DNA of 64,000 bases from Tetrahymena elliotti 4EA (lineage: Eukaryota > Ciliophora > Oligohymenophorea > Hymenostomatida > Tetrahymenidae). The notes beneath the pieces are model-generated. The model was not told the origin of the DNA, did no database searches, and worked only from the letters and a program-made list of their open reading frames with translations. The first letter of the stretch is position 1; every line of letters starts with the position of its first letter. The stretch lies in the NCBI GenBank assembly GCA_000231825.2, contig JH720343.1:233204-297203 (forward strand), written 5' to 3'. Positions 26,342 to 39,655 of the stretch are shown here, piece after piece. A program made the translations under genes and the position numbers.

Positions 26342-27030
26342 ATGAAAAAAGTTATTTTTGCAACAGTAGGAACTACTGAATTCGATGAATTATTAACAGC
26401 GCTTGTTTAACCTGATATGATTAACTTATTAGCATAGCATTAATTCACTAAAATGGTTTTATAAAAAGGCAGGTTAAATATTTTTTTAATAATTGATATG
26501 ATTGTAATTAATTGGATAATTTTAAAAATCTAAAAGAGGAAAATTTTAAATGATTGAAGATTATATCAAAAAGCTTCCAATTGAAATAGAATTGTTTGAT
26601 TTTAAGCCAACGTTAAATAATGAGTTTTAATAAGCCGATTTTGTTATAAGCCACTGTGGTAAATTTTTTTAACTCATTTCATAGCAAAAATATACCTTTG
26701 AATTAGGTGCTGGGACTTTATTGGAAGGGTTAATGTTAAAAAAGAAAATATGTGCAGTAGTAAATCCTACCTTAATGGATAATCATCAGGAAGAAATTTT
26801 AAATAAATTATTAGAATAAAATTACATATATGGAATAAGGGATTTAAATAATTTCTCTTAATAAGTAAATAATTTTTATCTTTTTATCTCATTCCTACAA
26901 GATTTCATTTTGAATTTATTAATATTTAAAGATAAAAGAAATACTTGATCAACTAAATAAAGATGTCCTTAAAGAATATCCTAATTGTGATGATACAAAG
27001 ATTGCAAAGGTGATTGAATCCTTTTACTGA
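26342..27030 (+). CDS. ALG13: ALG13-type UDP-GlcNAc transferase catalytic subunit
   Basis: With ALG14 this subunit adds the second GlcNAc to dolichol-PP-GlcNAc on the cytosolic face of the ER, an early step of N-glycosylation. Four exons with introns 26473-26536, 26659-26706 and 26865-26931 give 170 codons (169 aa), the normal length of a stand-alone ALG13. Visible family features: N-terminal strand and Gly loop (KKVIFATVGTTEFDELL), a central IEDYIKKLPIEIELFDF segment, the donor-binding loop SHCGAGTLLEGL spanning the second splice junction, and the NPTLMDNHQEEI motif that follows it. It lacks a membrane anchor, as expected for a subunit recruited by ALG14. ALG14 is not in this window. Confidence 0.9.
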
Positions 27031-28210
27031 ATATTAAAAATAGTAGGATGTATAAAATTAAAAATGAAATAAAAAGTGATATTATGCTATTATTTTAGTG
27101 TGTTTGATTAATGCAAGTAAGTAGATATTATATATTTTTATCATAAAGAATTTCATTTTACAAGATATAAAATATATAAACACAAAGTAAAAAATTCTTA
27201 CTTAAAAGCTTATCATAAAATATTAATTTCTTATTTATTAGCTTTTTAATACAAAACTTTATCAACAAACATTTTAATAAGTTAAAAGAAGAAATAATTT
27301 TTTATTCCATTTAAAATAAAACACTAACCTATTATATATTTATTTTTATATACTATTACTTCATAAATTTGTATGTAATTTAAGTCAAACATTTATCTCT
27401 CTGGGTAAGCAGGAAAATTTCAGAAAGTGACTTAGTTAGTAAATAAATAAATAGATTTTTATGAATCTTTTATATTATCTAATCAAATATTTACTTGCTA
27501 TTTGTTTGGAATTCAATTTTTTTCAGGTCTCAAATAATTTTATTGTAATCAATTTCAGATTCAATGATGCTATTGATGCTGTACAAATAATTAATTATTT
27601 CTTTAATAATTTGATGAAAACGAATGCCAAATAAACAATTATTTTTCTCTTTTTTAGATACGTTTAGGAGATAATTATTATAAAATAAATGCATGTTAAT
27701 TTATATATCTTCTCAACTTTTTCATTTAGTCAATTTATCAGTTTTATTAGTTATAAACACGGAAAAATTTTTCATTACAATTGTTAAAAGTCTTTTTTAA
27801 GTTTATATTTTTAATTATCTAGCTAGAATTATAAAAATGATACTTTATTTTGTTAAATTTAGATTACTAGATAATATTAAAGATTTAGTTAGTTGTTAAA
27901 TGGCTGTGTGTGTGTGTGAATAGAGGGATATGGGTAATATATGTACTATTTATGTATGTATGCATGAATGATAAGAATTAGCTATGAAGCATAGTTTTAA
28001 GTTATGTTTTTTACAAAATAAAGTTGATTATGATTATTTTAGTTGTTAGGAAAATGTGGGAGTATGAGGAAGTATAGAGATTTATTTTATATAGGTGTTT
28101 TAGATTAATAATAATATTTTCATTCCATTGATGTTTTTTTTGATGATAAAATCATTCAAGCCAGCCATTCATTGTAAAATAGTCAACAGAAGTCGCTCTA
28201 TATCAGCATT
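27031..28210. other. Intergenic region with a (TG)7 tract
   Basis: 3' flanks of ALG13 (plus) and PP2C (minus). Contains a TG dinucleotide run at 27905-27918 and a GTAT-rich patch near 27945-27970. No gene seen. Confidence 0.6.
27905..27918 (+). repeat. (TG)7 microsatellite
   Basis: Seven perfect TG units followed by a purine-rich stretch. The only non-A/T dinucleotide run noticed in intergenic DNA of this window. Confidence 0.8.
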
Positions 28211-31200
28211 TCAAAATTAAAAAAAAGTATTTTGGTTATTATCAATTATCATTTTTTTAGAAGAAACTTGGTTATTTGAAGAATTGTTGTTAGAAGTCGG
28301 AAATTAAAAGCTAAACTTTTTTTAGCTAGAGTTTGGAGTGGTGTTAATCACAGGGCTAATTTCCATGTTGCTTGAGTTTTATGAATTGTTATTCAATTTC
28401 ATGAGTTAAGGTTGTTGTTCATTTTTACTTTAATTATTTAAATCACTCACGCTTGTCACACTTTATGATATCAAATTCCTATTCTGCTCAAAACCATTTA
28501 TTTCTTTTGTATTTTATATTATACTATCTAATTTCCCCATATCTTCGCTTTTACTAAGTACTTCTTCATCAGTATTTTCAGAAGCAAAGAAGGCTCTCTT
28601 TTATTTATTCTTGGTGCAAGTTTTGAGTTCTTGCTATTGTTAGAATTATTTTTATGAGATACTTCCTATTGTGTTTCTTTTCTCAGTACTTCTTCCTACA
28701 GAGCAAGGAGATTTTACCTAAAAGAAGAAGGAAGATATTTCTGTATTTATTTTTATTTAGCTTTGCACAATACAATTGCTTTCTTGCATAGACTACATTG
28801 ATTAATTTTCTTTTGCTTCATTATTTTAGCGAAAGTAGTAGTTTAAGTCAATTGCTAATAATGTCATATTGTCTTTCTTTTTATGGGTAATTGTTTTTGA
28901 GGCCTCTTCTACTAAATGTGTTGATAAATCTTTAATATTTTAATCAGTTTCCTCTCTCTTTTACAATAATCTTGGCAAATCGTCTTTATAGTTTATTATC
29001 TAGATTTAAAATAAGTCAACTTAAAACATAGAATTTAAATAAATATGAAGTCAAAAAAAATTACATCCCAAAAGCCATCTGTACCTAGGAATAGATATTT
29101 AGAATTTTCATCTATTTTATATGTATGAACATCTGGCTCTGAAATAATATATTCTTTATGTTGCTAATCACCAAAAGCCCTAGTGACAGATAGAGATCCA
29201 GAAACTCTTTATTCAGTGTAAATTGCTTTTTTCTAGTCAAGTAATTTCTTTTCTTCTTCATTTGAAGGCTTATGAAGAGCATTTAGCAATTATGTTTCAT
29301 TTTGATAAGTGACAAGAACACTCAAACTATCTCCACAATTTATGATATAAATATCATCACCTTTGATTAAGCAGCAAAGAGCTGTAGTTCCTCCTTGTTT
29401 TAATTATTATAATTATTAAGAGTTACATATGTCTTAATCTATCTCCTTAAAGCCTATTTATTTTGATAATTATATAATTAATTATTAAAATTCTTTAAAA
29501 AAATAAAAGCAAAGAAATTATTTGAGAGAGAAAAAAAATTTAATAAAAAAGGGGTAAGCAAAATTGAAGATAAATTATTTTTTTAGTGGTTTTTATTTGT
29601 CAAAGAAGTTACTTTATTTAACAGCTTTTTCAATATCGTTTGGATAGTTTTCATTTGATTTTATCTTTTTGTGTAGTTCTTCTTTTACTTTTTCTGCAAT
29701 GTCAGAAGTACCATGTCCATCATATACAGCAAAGAAGGCATCATTATTTGCAACTAAATCAAGAGGGCTTATGGCTGAAAACTATTTTAGAAAAATATAA
29801 TGAAATTTTATTATAAAAATCTTTCAGCGCAAAATGATTAAAGATGAGTAAAAAATCACCAATAATTTTTTTAAAAGAATTCTTCCATTTAAACTAAAAA
29901 AATCAATCAATTTTCTGATATGAAAATAAACATGAACATTAATAAAAATATAATAATTACCCTATCCTATTGATCTTCTCTTGCACATTTCTTCATAGCT
30001 ACATCACAAAAACCAGTATATTCATGTACATCCTAAAAATCAAAAACGTCTTGCTTCTTTTTTTAGGAGTTTCCATCTGTTTGTAAAGGAATCTCCTTTT
30101 CTTGCTTCTCATAATGACGAATATCTAAAGTAAGCTCCTATGGCTTTTTGATTTGTTGTTGTTGAGGAGGAGGAGGTGGTAGAGATATAAAATTCTAAGG
30201 AATATTTTCATTTTATGGACCCTAATCTTCCCAAGATAATGGGTCAAAACAAAATTGACCACCTTTTTTATTTGATTTACTGTTTTGTATACTGTTTAGT
30301 GCTGGCTTCTATGTTGAATTAAGATTATCTGAAGTTTAAGAAGGTATGCTTGAGAAGAAAAATTCATTTTTGTTTTCAATCTAGAAGTTAAAAACAGGAG
30401 TTCCATGGCTCTCTTCAGTTTTCATACTTAAATCATTTCCTTCATTTCCACCTTCATCTATCATTCGTTGATGATGACGATGGTCATCCATATTTTAAAT
30501 TTTCTTTTCTAAAAGTAACTACTCTTTTGTCTAAAAACACTAACTTTCGAAACTAAAAGCTAAGAATTTTTAATTTGAACTACCTTCTCGATTGTTCGTT
30601 ATTTTTTATTATTCGCTTATTTACTAACTTATTTACTCGACTTCCAACTTAGAATCGGATTAACTTATTTCTCCTCCTTCAACTACTTGATGAGTTATCT
30701 TTTCTTTAAATTACTCCTTAGATCCTCTTCCTTTTATATTTTAAAACATTGTTCCAGAATTTTATAAGACATTTAAGTTTGCAATCATAGTTTTAATTTT
30801 ACCTTGTGCAGTCTATCTCTCTCTCTCTGCTGAAGTTTATGAAAATTAATATTTATTCCTTATTTTTGAGGGTTCTATAAATTAATTTTTTGGTAAACTT
30901 TATTCAATGCTAGATTATGATATTGAAGTGGCTTCCTTTTAAATCTTTTTGTAGACCTTACTAGGACTTTGAGAAGTAGATTTACTTTTCTTTTGTGGAT
31001 TTTAATCGTCCTTCAATTATGTATAATTTCTTTAGAAATGTTGTGGAGCACTTTCAAACAATTTTTTTTGTTTGGTTTTTTTTCTCTTTTTAAGCTTTGA
31101 GGATATTAAATGAAAATAGTCTTTAAAACCTATTTTGTTAGTTTTTATTTCTTCTTGTCAATAATTTTTAATAATTGCTTATTATTTCAGCAAAAAGCAC

Positions 31201-31296
31201 TTGAGATAATAATCAAATAATTACCTGAAAAATTAATTAAATGCGTTGAACTATTTTTCTAATATTTTACTAATCTTGCTATTTATTTTAACGCAT
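28211..31296 (-). CDS. PP2C-family (PPM) Ser/Thr phosphatase with long disordered flanks
   Basis: Metal-dependent protein phosphatase. Five exons (introns 29000-29064, 29454-29612, 29782-29960, 31095-31224) give 851 codons, 850 aa. The catalytic domain is at about 400-660: AVYDGHGTSDIAEKV (metal Asp), FKEIDQDICN, GGTTALCCLIKGDDIYIINC, the DS and SVTRAFGD segments, LFLGTDGFWD (second metal Asp) and KKDNMTLLAIDL (third). The first 400 residues are Lys/Ser/Gln-rich and apparently disordered, with a Pro5-Gln4 tract near residue 330. The last 190 are Asn/Ser/Gln-rich. The usual N-terminal MED element is reduced to QQDRFS. The first exon (24 codons, ATG at 31296) is inferred from phase; a start at the Met near 30491 would give a 625-aa form. 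Divergent from ARP3, 838 bp apart. Confidence 0.88.
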
Positions 31297-32134
31297 TATA
31301 ACCAAAATTAATGGTCTATTAAAAAAATCTAAAGCCTTTACAGAAATTTTTGATTTGAATTTGATTAGAGACATTCATTTTAATAAAAACTTTAGAACTG
31401 TTTGCTTTTATATTTTATTTATTTTTAGTTAGTTTTTGAAATTATTTTTTAATATAAACAAAAAAACGTTTGTTTTTTCTATTTTTTTCCAAAAGAAATA
31501 ATTTTTAAAGAAGACAAAATCCTTTATCGACTTATATTTTTGTTAATAAAATTATAAAAAGTCTAAGTATTATTTGGTATTTTCTATTCTTATAATAAAA
31601 CTCATCAATAAACTTTATTATTCTAGTCTTTGAAATAATTAATGAGATAGAACACAATATATAAAAAGATAAAATTTTAATTCACAATAAAGAGGGTAAA
31701 ATATTAAAATTTTTTAAAACTAATTTATTTCTGATAAATAATATTCTTGATCTATTCCAAAAAAATAAACAATCTTATTTTTTATATTGGCTGCATCAAA
31801 AATAATAAAGAAAATTAGAAAATTATTTTCAGATTTCAAAAAATAAAAAATTAAATAGAATTAATTTATTTTTAACATTTTATTTGCCATATTATCTGCA
31901 TTTAATTGAATTATTAACTTAGCTAAATAAATGTATAAATAATCTTATCAATGAACCTTAGGTGTGATCAGATCGAATAAACACTTAAAATATATTTTTT
32001 ATCAAGCAGATAAGCAATAATAAAAAAGATACAAATATACTATTTCTAATAATTTTAAGGTAGCAAAAAATATAATTACTCAATTATTAACAAAGAAAAA
32101 AAGTTGAATATTAAATTAGTATATAAAAATTAGC
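31297..32134. other. Intergenic region between divergent PP2C and ARP3
   Basis: Probable bidirectional promoter region, 838 bp. A+T rich, no coding signal and no clear TATA or initiator that can be told from background. Confidence 0.55.
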
Positions 32135-34114
32135 ATGGATAGTAAATGCTTTATCGAAAATAAGGTTGCCATCATTGATAACGGTACAGGGTAATGATGA
32201 TTTAAATATTTATGAAGTTGATTAAGCAATGAGCCTTTAAGCAAACAAGCCCTCCCAGACTCATTTTAATTAATTAGACAAATATTTGGCTATTAATAAT
32301 GTATAATATTTTAATTAAAAAGCTACACAAAAATGGGTTGGGGCGGAAACATTGAACCAACTTACGATATCCCTACAGTTATTTCTGATAATAGTGATAA
32401 AGTATTAACTAATTATAAAAAGACATAGTTTTAAATTTACTTTCATTTTTAAATAGAATACAGTTTAAGTTAGTAAGAATTACAATGAATAATTAGATTT
32501 TTGCATTGGCAATGATGCCTTAAATCAGTAAGTAAAAACTTACCCAATGAAGTCTGGTATTGTTACAGATTGGACTTTAATGGAAAAATTCTGGTAAAAG
32601 AGTATATTCGATTACCTTCGTTGCGACCCTGATGAAACAACATTTGTTCTTACTGAGCCTCCCATGAATCCTCCTGAAAATAGAGAAAATATTGCAGAAA
32701 TTTTCTTTGAAACTTTTAATGCTAAAAGTATTTACATCGGAGTTTAGGCTGTCCTTGCCCTCTACTCAAATTAAATGCATGAATAAAACAATTCAACAGG
32801 AAACAAATTAACTGGCTGTGTGTTAGATTCTGGTGATGGTGTTACTCACATTATTCCAGTCGTAAGTATTTTTTTAATATCGGATTTATAAATATCTTTG
32901 ATATGATTTTTCATACACTCATTCATTCCAAATAGCAACAATTAAATTTCTGTCAAACATCCATATCAAAATATTGATTTCTTTGATTAGCGCTTACCCA
33001 ATAAATTTTTATATTTTAAGGCAAATAATTTAAAGATATTTTCAAGTAAAAAAAGAATATGTTAAAGTTCGATTTATTATACTTAATACATAAATTTTTT
33101 TATTACTTAAATAGAGTGATGGATATGTCATTGGTAGTTGTATTAAGCATATTCCTCTTGCTGGTAGAGATATTACAAACTTCATAGCTTAAATGATTAG
33201 AGATAGAGGTGAAAAAGTTAACAATTAAGATATCAATAGAATCTCTGCGGAAATTAAAGAAAAATATGGATATGTAGCTCCCAAAGGTTTACTTTAAGAA
33301 TTTGAAAGATATGATAAGCCTGGCAAAGATGGCAAACCTTCCAATAAATTTAAGCAATACACATTTGAAAGTCAAGTTGATAAAAAAGTAAAAATTATTT
33401 AAAAAAACCTGTGAAATTTTAATTTTAAAATTTAATTAAAGTAATATACTATGGATGTTGGTTATGAACGTTTCTTAGGTCCTGAAATGTTTTTCTATCC
33501 TGTAATATTTGTTGTATTTTATAATTTCTGATTTTATCAAACTTTTTTCATTCAGGAATTCTTTGATTCCAAATGGAGGACCTCTATTGATGAATGTATT
33601 GACAATGCTATTCAAGGATCTCCTATTGATACTAGAAGACATCTTTACTCAGTAATTAATAACAATTAAAAATGAATATTTTTATATTTTTACATCTAAA
33701 ATATAGAATATTGTTTTATCTGGTGGCTCTACAATGTTTGAAGGTTTTACTGATAGATTATAATCAGCTATTTAAGTAATTAAGATGTTCATGTAGCATT
33801 AAAAAAAATATTTTCCAATAATTTAAATAGAAAAGAGTAGATGACAGACTCTTAAGATATTCTGTACATGGAACTAAGCCATAACCAATCATAGTTGAAG
33901 TCGCACAAAATCCTCACTAGCGTTTTTCAGTCTGGTAGGGAGGTAGTTTGCTTTCAACAAGAGTAAATTTAAGAATATTTAGAAATCAATTAAATTAATT
34001 AAAATTTTTAATGCTTAGCCTGGATTCGAAAAAGTATGTAAGAGTAGATAAGATTACTTAGAATATGGTCCTTCAATTGTAAGACAAAATGCAGTTTTAT
34101 CTTCTGGAATGTGA
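32135..34114 (+). CDS. ARP3: Actin-related protein 3 (Arp2/3 complex subunit)
   Basis: Nucleates branched actin with Arp2 and ARPC1-5. Nine exons, introns 32191-32322, 32402-32456, 32862-33114, 33388-33441, 33502-33555, 33652-33706, 33776-33830 and 33963-34018; six of the eight are 54-56 nt. Result: 422 codons, 421 aa, close to the usual 418. Actin-fold signatures: phosphate loop 1 (AIIDNGTGYTKMGWGGN, residues 13-29), FVLTEPPMNPPENREN, phosphate loop 2 (GCVLDSGDGVTHIIPV), the Arp3-type DVGYERFLGPEMFF, IVLSGGSTMFEGF, the Arp3-type QRFSVWQGGSLLSTR, and the C-terminal DYLEYGPSIVRQN. GYERFLGPE and the YGPSI(V/C)R end separate Arp3 from Arp2 and actin. No sign of decay. Confidence 0.95.
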
Positions 34115-35068
34115 CAATATTAAATTAATTATACTAAAAAATAAATTGTAATAAGTTTTATAAATTAAATATACTTAAAAGCTAAATGTTTTTTGCATAT
34201 ATTCTCCTAAAAGATATCTTTTAAATATTCAAACTAAATTAAATGCATTATTTTCATTTTATTTATTATCCAAAAACAAATGATTTATAAACCCGAATAA
34301 AATTTTTTATTTTTATTGAATCAAAATCTATTTCCAAATATTAAATAAAACAATAATTGATTCTTCATTGATAATTCTTTTAAGGAGTCACCTTATTTTT
34401 TCTTCAATCTTTATCAGACAAATTTAAGTAATTATGAATCCAAAATTTTTTTATTAAAAGCTTCAATTTTACTTTATTTCATAGAAATAACATTTTGCAA
34501 ATATTTAGAATGTTAACCAAATAATTATTCTTTTTTAATATCATTTAAATAAACATAATTAAATATTTTAATGAAAGATGGCTATGATGATTTCCATTAA
34601 AATAAAATTTATCATTCCTAATATAAATAATGAGAATACTTTACTCAATCAAAATTAATTTAATAAGTTTATCATAGATTTAGTAATAGAACATTAAAAT
34701 TCAAGGTTTCAAAATTTTAAATTATAAACTAGATCAACAGGCAAATAAAATTTTAGTTATCTATCTGATTAATACAAAAACATAAAGATTTTGTAAAATT
34801 AAAAATTTTTCAAAACACTATGTTTTACTGAATAATTAAAATATTATTTTTAAAAATATCAATCTAGATGAACACAAGAAAGTTTAATGGAGTATTAATG
34901 ATGAAAATAATTACTGATTGAAATTTGATAAATTTTCATTTTAAATTTAAACAACTTTGTTAAAAATTTTTTTATGAAGTAATTTTGAATACGTAATTTA
35001 CAAAAAAATAAAAAATTTGTTAAGATTATTTATTAATAATTTTGATAATGTAGAAAGAGATTTCATTT
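34115..35068. other. Intergenic region between convergent genes
   Basis: About 950 bp between the 3' ends of ARP3 and chitin synthase; A+T rich, nothing coding. Confidence 0.6.
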
Positions 35069-38000
35069 TCATTACTGAATTTTTGGAACAGATAAAAACT
35101 TAATATAATCATGGCTAACTGTTTTATTATTATTTTTGTAAAGATCTTTCCATTCATTAGAACTTTTAGTTTTTGAAGCTTCAATCTTTTGTAAGAAATC
35201 CTTGAATTTTTTTTCTATTTCTTTTTATTGATCTTTGTTTTAATTTTTAGATCTTCTAATCCTACAGTATGCTACCCATTTATCAATTACGAAATACTTT
35301 ACATAGTTTAATATGGCTAATATAGTTTTTAATGTCAGGTATAAAGTTCCGTACATACCTATAACCAAAATTATGTATGGAGTTTTTCCTGTAAATATGT
35401 TACCACAAATTAATATCATCAATAGAAGAGCATTAGAAGAAAACCACCTGATAAGGAATTTAACTTTACCTTGATAAAAAATTTAAGATGTAGCTTCAGA
35501 TGAAATACCTTTAGTTCCCCAAGTAACATCATCAATATTGCAGAATGAAAATATAATTAAAGTGAAGTTATAAATTGGCTAGTAAATTGTATAACTCCAA
35601 TAGGATATTATTATATACCAGACAAGCTTTGGTTGGAAAAGTAAATGAATAAATACTAATATAAAGAATGATCCTGTATTTAGACATGCCATGATAATTA
35701 CATACAGTCTTAGCCAGAAATCTAATTTAACAAAACTCTATACTAACCCAAAGTTAGTATTGAAGATATTCATTAAAATAGCGAAAGTTACAATAATCAT
35801 TACAATTATACTTACAAAAGACATAATGGCAGAGAGAATTTTGAATGTATTATTAGAAAAATCTTAAGAAGTCATTGTATCATACTTTTCTTTAAATTAT
35901 TTTTCTTTGGGAGAAAGCTTAACTTAGTGCTATTAAATCTTCTGCTCCATATTTTTAAATTCCTGTTTTGCTAATTTTATTATGTTTTCTTAAAGTTTCT
36001 TTTCTTCTTCATTTATTTTTTTATTTTCTTTTTTTAATTATTTTTAAGAAATTAGTAATGTATTCTTCAACTCTCTTCTTTTCTATTCAATTTCATTTTC
36101 TCTGTTTTCAACTTCTTATTTTTACTCAGCAGTAAGCAATGTCCTACTCAATTCTTCTATAACACCTAATCTATTAACAAGCTTAATTCTAAAAGTCATA
36201 CTAGCAAATACTATAAACAAGAAGCACAATATGTAAATAGCAGGTACTATGTTGAATAGAATAAGCAAAAAATTTGGAAAATTTTTTTCTTCACAAATAA
36301 AGTAGCAAAACTCATTGTTATCTGAAGAACAAAGTTCATCATCAGATGGCTTTTCCATCTTAAGATCACACTTAAATTAATCACTATCACCATCTGTTGT
36401 AACATATTAATAACCATATTTTATTTCAGGGGAAACCAATTAGAAGCTACTAATTAAAGCAACAAAAATGTAAAATGCAGGAATAAAGTAAGTGTTTAAT
36501 TCTCCAATTTTTGCAAACACCATATTAAGTGGTAAAAGAAAATATTTAGAAAAACTACTATGGCTGCTTTCTTCAACATGAAATGCATAATGTTTTAAAA
36601 CATAATCTAAGGCATAGAGAGTACTGTTGATCCATCTTCTACGTTAATTCATAAACTCCTCAAGTGTTTCAACAGGATCTGTAAAAGCTTAGGCATCAGG
36701 TATATATTTCAAAATAAAATTTGAATCAGGCTAGCAAAATATACCAAGGCATAGAATTCTATCTTCAGCCAAAAACATATTAGCCTCCTAAATATTACCT
36801 TCTAGCTAATCTGGGTTTATTAATTATTTAAAGTAACGTTTTTGTAATAGATTTTATCTTTGAGATAATTTTATTTCTAAGGCTTTGTATCGATAGGCTG
36901 ACCATGCACCTGGAAGGACATGTAAAAATCCTAAGAGAGATTCAAAATTTTTATCAAGCATATGCGCCATAGTATACTCATAAAGTTAAGCCTTTTTAAG
37001 ACTTGCCAAGCCAGATAAATAGTTTTCAGAAACCCATTTTAATATCTTTAAAAGGAAGCCAAAGAAGCATTTAATTATTAAAAAATATAAAAAGTATAGA
37101 GTGAAGTACACTATCTGAATAGGAAGGAAAAAAATAAATTAAAAGATAGTTGTATTAGCTTTTTTTCTCTTAAAATGAGAGTCTTTTTTATGTTAGAGCT
37201 CAGTTTATTTCATGTCTTCGCTTTCATCTTCGTCTAAAGTGTCGTTATTTTTGTTAGAGGATTATTCTTAATTTGATTACTGTTTTGCATTCCACCATTT
37301 TGTTGAGTTCTTCAAATGCTCTTTCTTATTAGCAATCTCCTATTCCAGCAACTCATTCCCTTCAACTACTTGCTTTTCTTTATTTTCATATTCAGGAGGA
37401 TCTTCTAGACCTAAGAATCCACAAACACCTCCAATTCTAGAATTACCTTCCATAGCCATATAAAATTTAAGCAATCCATCTGGAGCAGCAAGAGTTCCAA
37501 CATCAACAAGAGCACAGTATTTTGGATTGAATTGTCTACAAAAACCTTCAAAAAACCACATGTGAGAGGAGAGTTTTTTGGCATTTTTATGTTTAAAAAC
37601 ACTAAAAACTGTCATACCTATTTAATTGCTAGAGTAACCTCTGCAATTTGAGCTATAAACTTTTGGCTTTTCAGATCTATTTCTCTCATTTTCCTTTACA
37701 AAGTATAAACGATTTTAATATGTAAGTGCAATACGCTTAGGTATAGTAGGAGGAAGTCCTTCATTGGAGTCAATAACAGATTGTTATTTATTAAATTTGA
37801 AGTAGTCTAACTAGCTTTATATTTCAAATCTTCTTATTTTTAAGTTTCTATTAGGGTCTCTGATTTCTCCTTCAATCTCAGTGTAAAAATCAACTGTTTC
37901 TTCTTTCATTTTCATAATACCATCTTAAATAACAACAACACAAATTTAGAAATCTTTAAGCCCTATATTAAGAAATCCTTTTTAATTCTAATATATGTGG

Positions 38001-38980
38001 TAGAGAGTATTTTCTAAGAATTCTCTGCTTTCGCTATACATAGTAACACAGACAAGCATTTTTAGAATATCATTTCTTTTGTTTTGAGTATAAAACCCTA
38101 AGAACCCGTCATTTTCATTAATTTTTCTAAGCATATTTCTTCTTCTTCCTTCTTTAACACTTGATTAATAATCATAAGTTTTTTCATCAAAGTACAAATA
38201 AGATTCAATATTTCTTTTTTCACATTAATAAAGTTTTGGTTCTACTCCCGGTCTATATACAGTTAAAGCATCCAAATTAGTCTTTAATCCATTTTCGTAT
38301 GTACTTTCTAAAAATAAATCTAATGGTAATTCTCCTTTCCAATAATCCAATTCAGATCTATTTAGATTTTCTTCATCAACACTACCAGGTTCTTCATTAT
38401 CTTAGAGCTTTTAATCATCCTCTCTTTATTTTTAATTTATACTATCTACCCTTTCAAGCTTGAGAACTTCTTCTTAAATACTAAACTTTTTTTCTTACTT
38501 TTTGCCAAATCTTACTTGCTAGCTTAGAGGTGATTATTGATATCTTTCCTATAAATCATATGAATTAGCTTTAGATATAGAACCAGCCAAAAAATCACCT
38601 TAAATCTTTTATACATTTAAAGATTCTATACTTAACTATCCCTAAATTAAATTCTAGCTGTAATCGTAGGAGGATTTCTTTTTTAGAATTGATGGTAAGG
38701 TATAGGATTAGTTACTATCTTGTATTAAATTATTAGTCTACTATTTATAAACAGTGCAATGAGCTTGTTACTTTTTATTTAAGAGATTGTTGTTTTCAAT
38801 TATTTAATAAGAATTATTATCAATATTTATATGATCTTAACTAGAAATATTAAGAAATTACTTAGCATGAACCTCAATAACTTATATATAGTCTTACTCT
38901 AATTTATTTAAGTTGACTTCTTCTTAGTCATTGAGATCACAATCTTACAAGAGTTTATCACAAATGTTGTTGTGTGACAT
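35069..38980 (-). CDS. Chitin synthase (GT2 family), intronless
   Basis: Integral membrane glycosyltransferase making beta-1,4-GlcNAc chains from UDP-GlcNAc. One exon of 1304 codons (1303 aa). The first 210 residues are Gln/Asn/Ser-rich and likely cytosolic. Family motifs in order: CVTMYSES (near 310), [13 protein letters not shown] (near 490), [11 protein letters not shown] (near 690), EDRILCLG (near 740) and the product-binding QRRRW (near 778). A WGTKG motif lies at about 1152 between membrane spans, where chitin synthases carry SWGTKG. Membrane segments: about 610-645 (two close spans), then several after QRRRW (820-850, 900-928) and four or more between 1030 and 1270. A charged coiled-coil loop occupies about 940-1010. 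No myosin domain. Being this long without an intron is notable beside ARP3 with eight. Confidence 0.93.
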
Positions 38981-39655
38981 TTTAGTTCAGTAAAAATGTC
39001 TCTTTATTAATGTAATATGTGTTTTGTTTTTTTTTGTGATGCTTATTATATTCAGAATATTTTAATCACTTATTTATTGTAAATTTGTAGAAATCCTCAA
39101 ATTATTGACCTTTAATTTAATCTATTAATTAGCTTAAGCTTTAGGTCTTAATGTAATCACAATATATTTATATCAATATCTTTATTTATAAAAGTATCAA
39201 TTAAATTTGCAAGGAATATCGTTAAGTAAAAGAAATTTATTTACCAAATAAACTAAAATTATAAAATAAATTATCTTCCAACATATTATCTATTTTTTGC
39301 TAGGATTTTACATTATTAATTAAGTCTTCTCTCTTTTTTTAGATTTTTTAATATTGATAAATAGATATTGAAAAAATTTTAATTATCAAAAATATCCCTA
39401 GAATTTACAAATTTTGAATCTAGAAACAAAATATTAGATATTCTCATCAAAAACTATCAATCTTGGTTTTATTTTTTTTTCTAATTAGAAATTATATTTA
39501 CTTCTATGTTTGTTGCCATAAAAAATATTATAAATAAATAACCGCGCTATATTTTAAAAGCCAACATCTCAACATTTTCTTAATAAAGAACATTCTCTTT
39601 CAATTTAAGATCAACTCAAATACATACATAAAAACCTTTATTTTCTTTTAGCAAG
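38981..39655. other. Intergenic region between divergent genes
   Basis: 5' flanks of chitin synthase (minus) and the NUDIX gene (plus). A+T rich; nothing specific seen. Confidence 0.6.
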
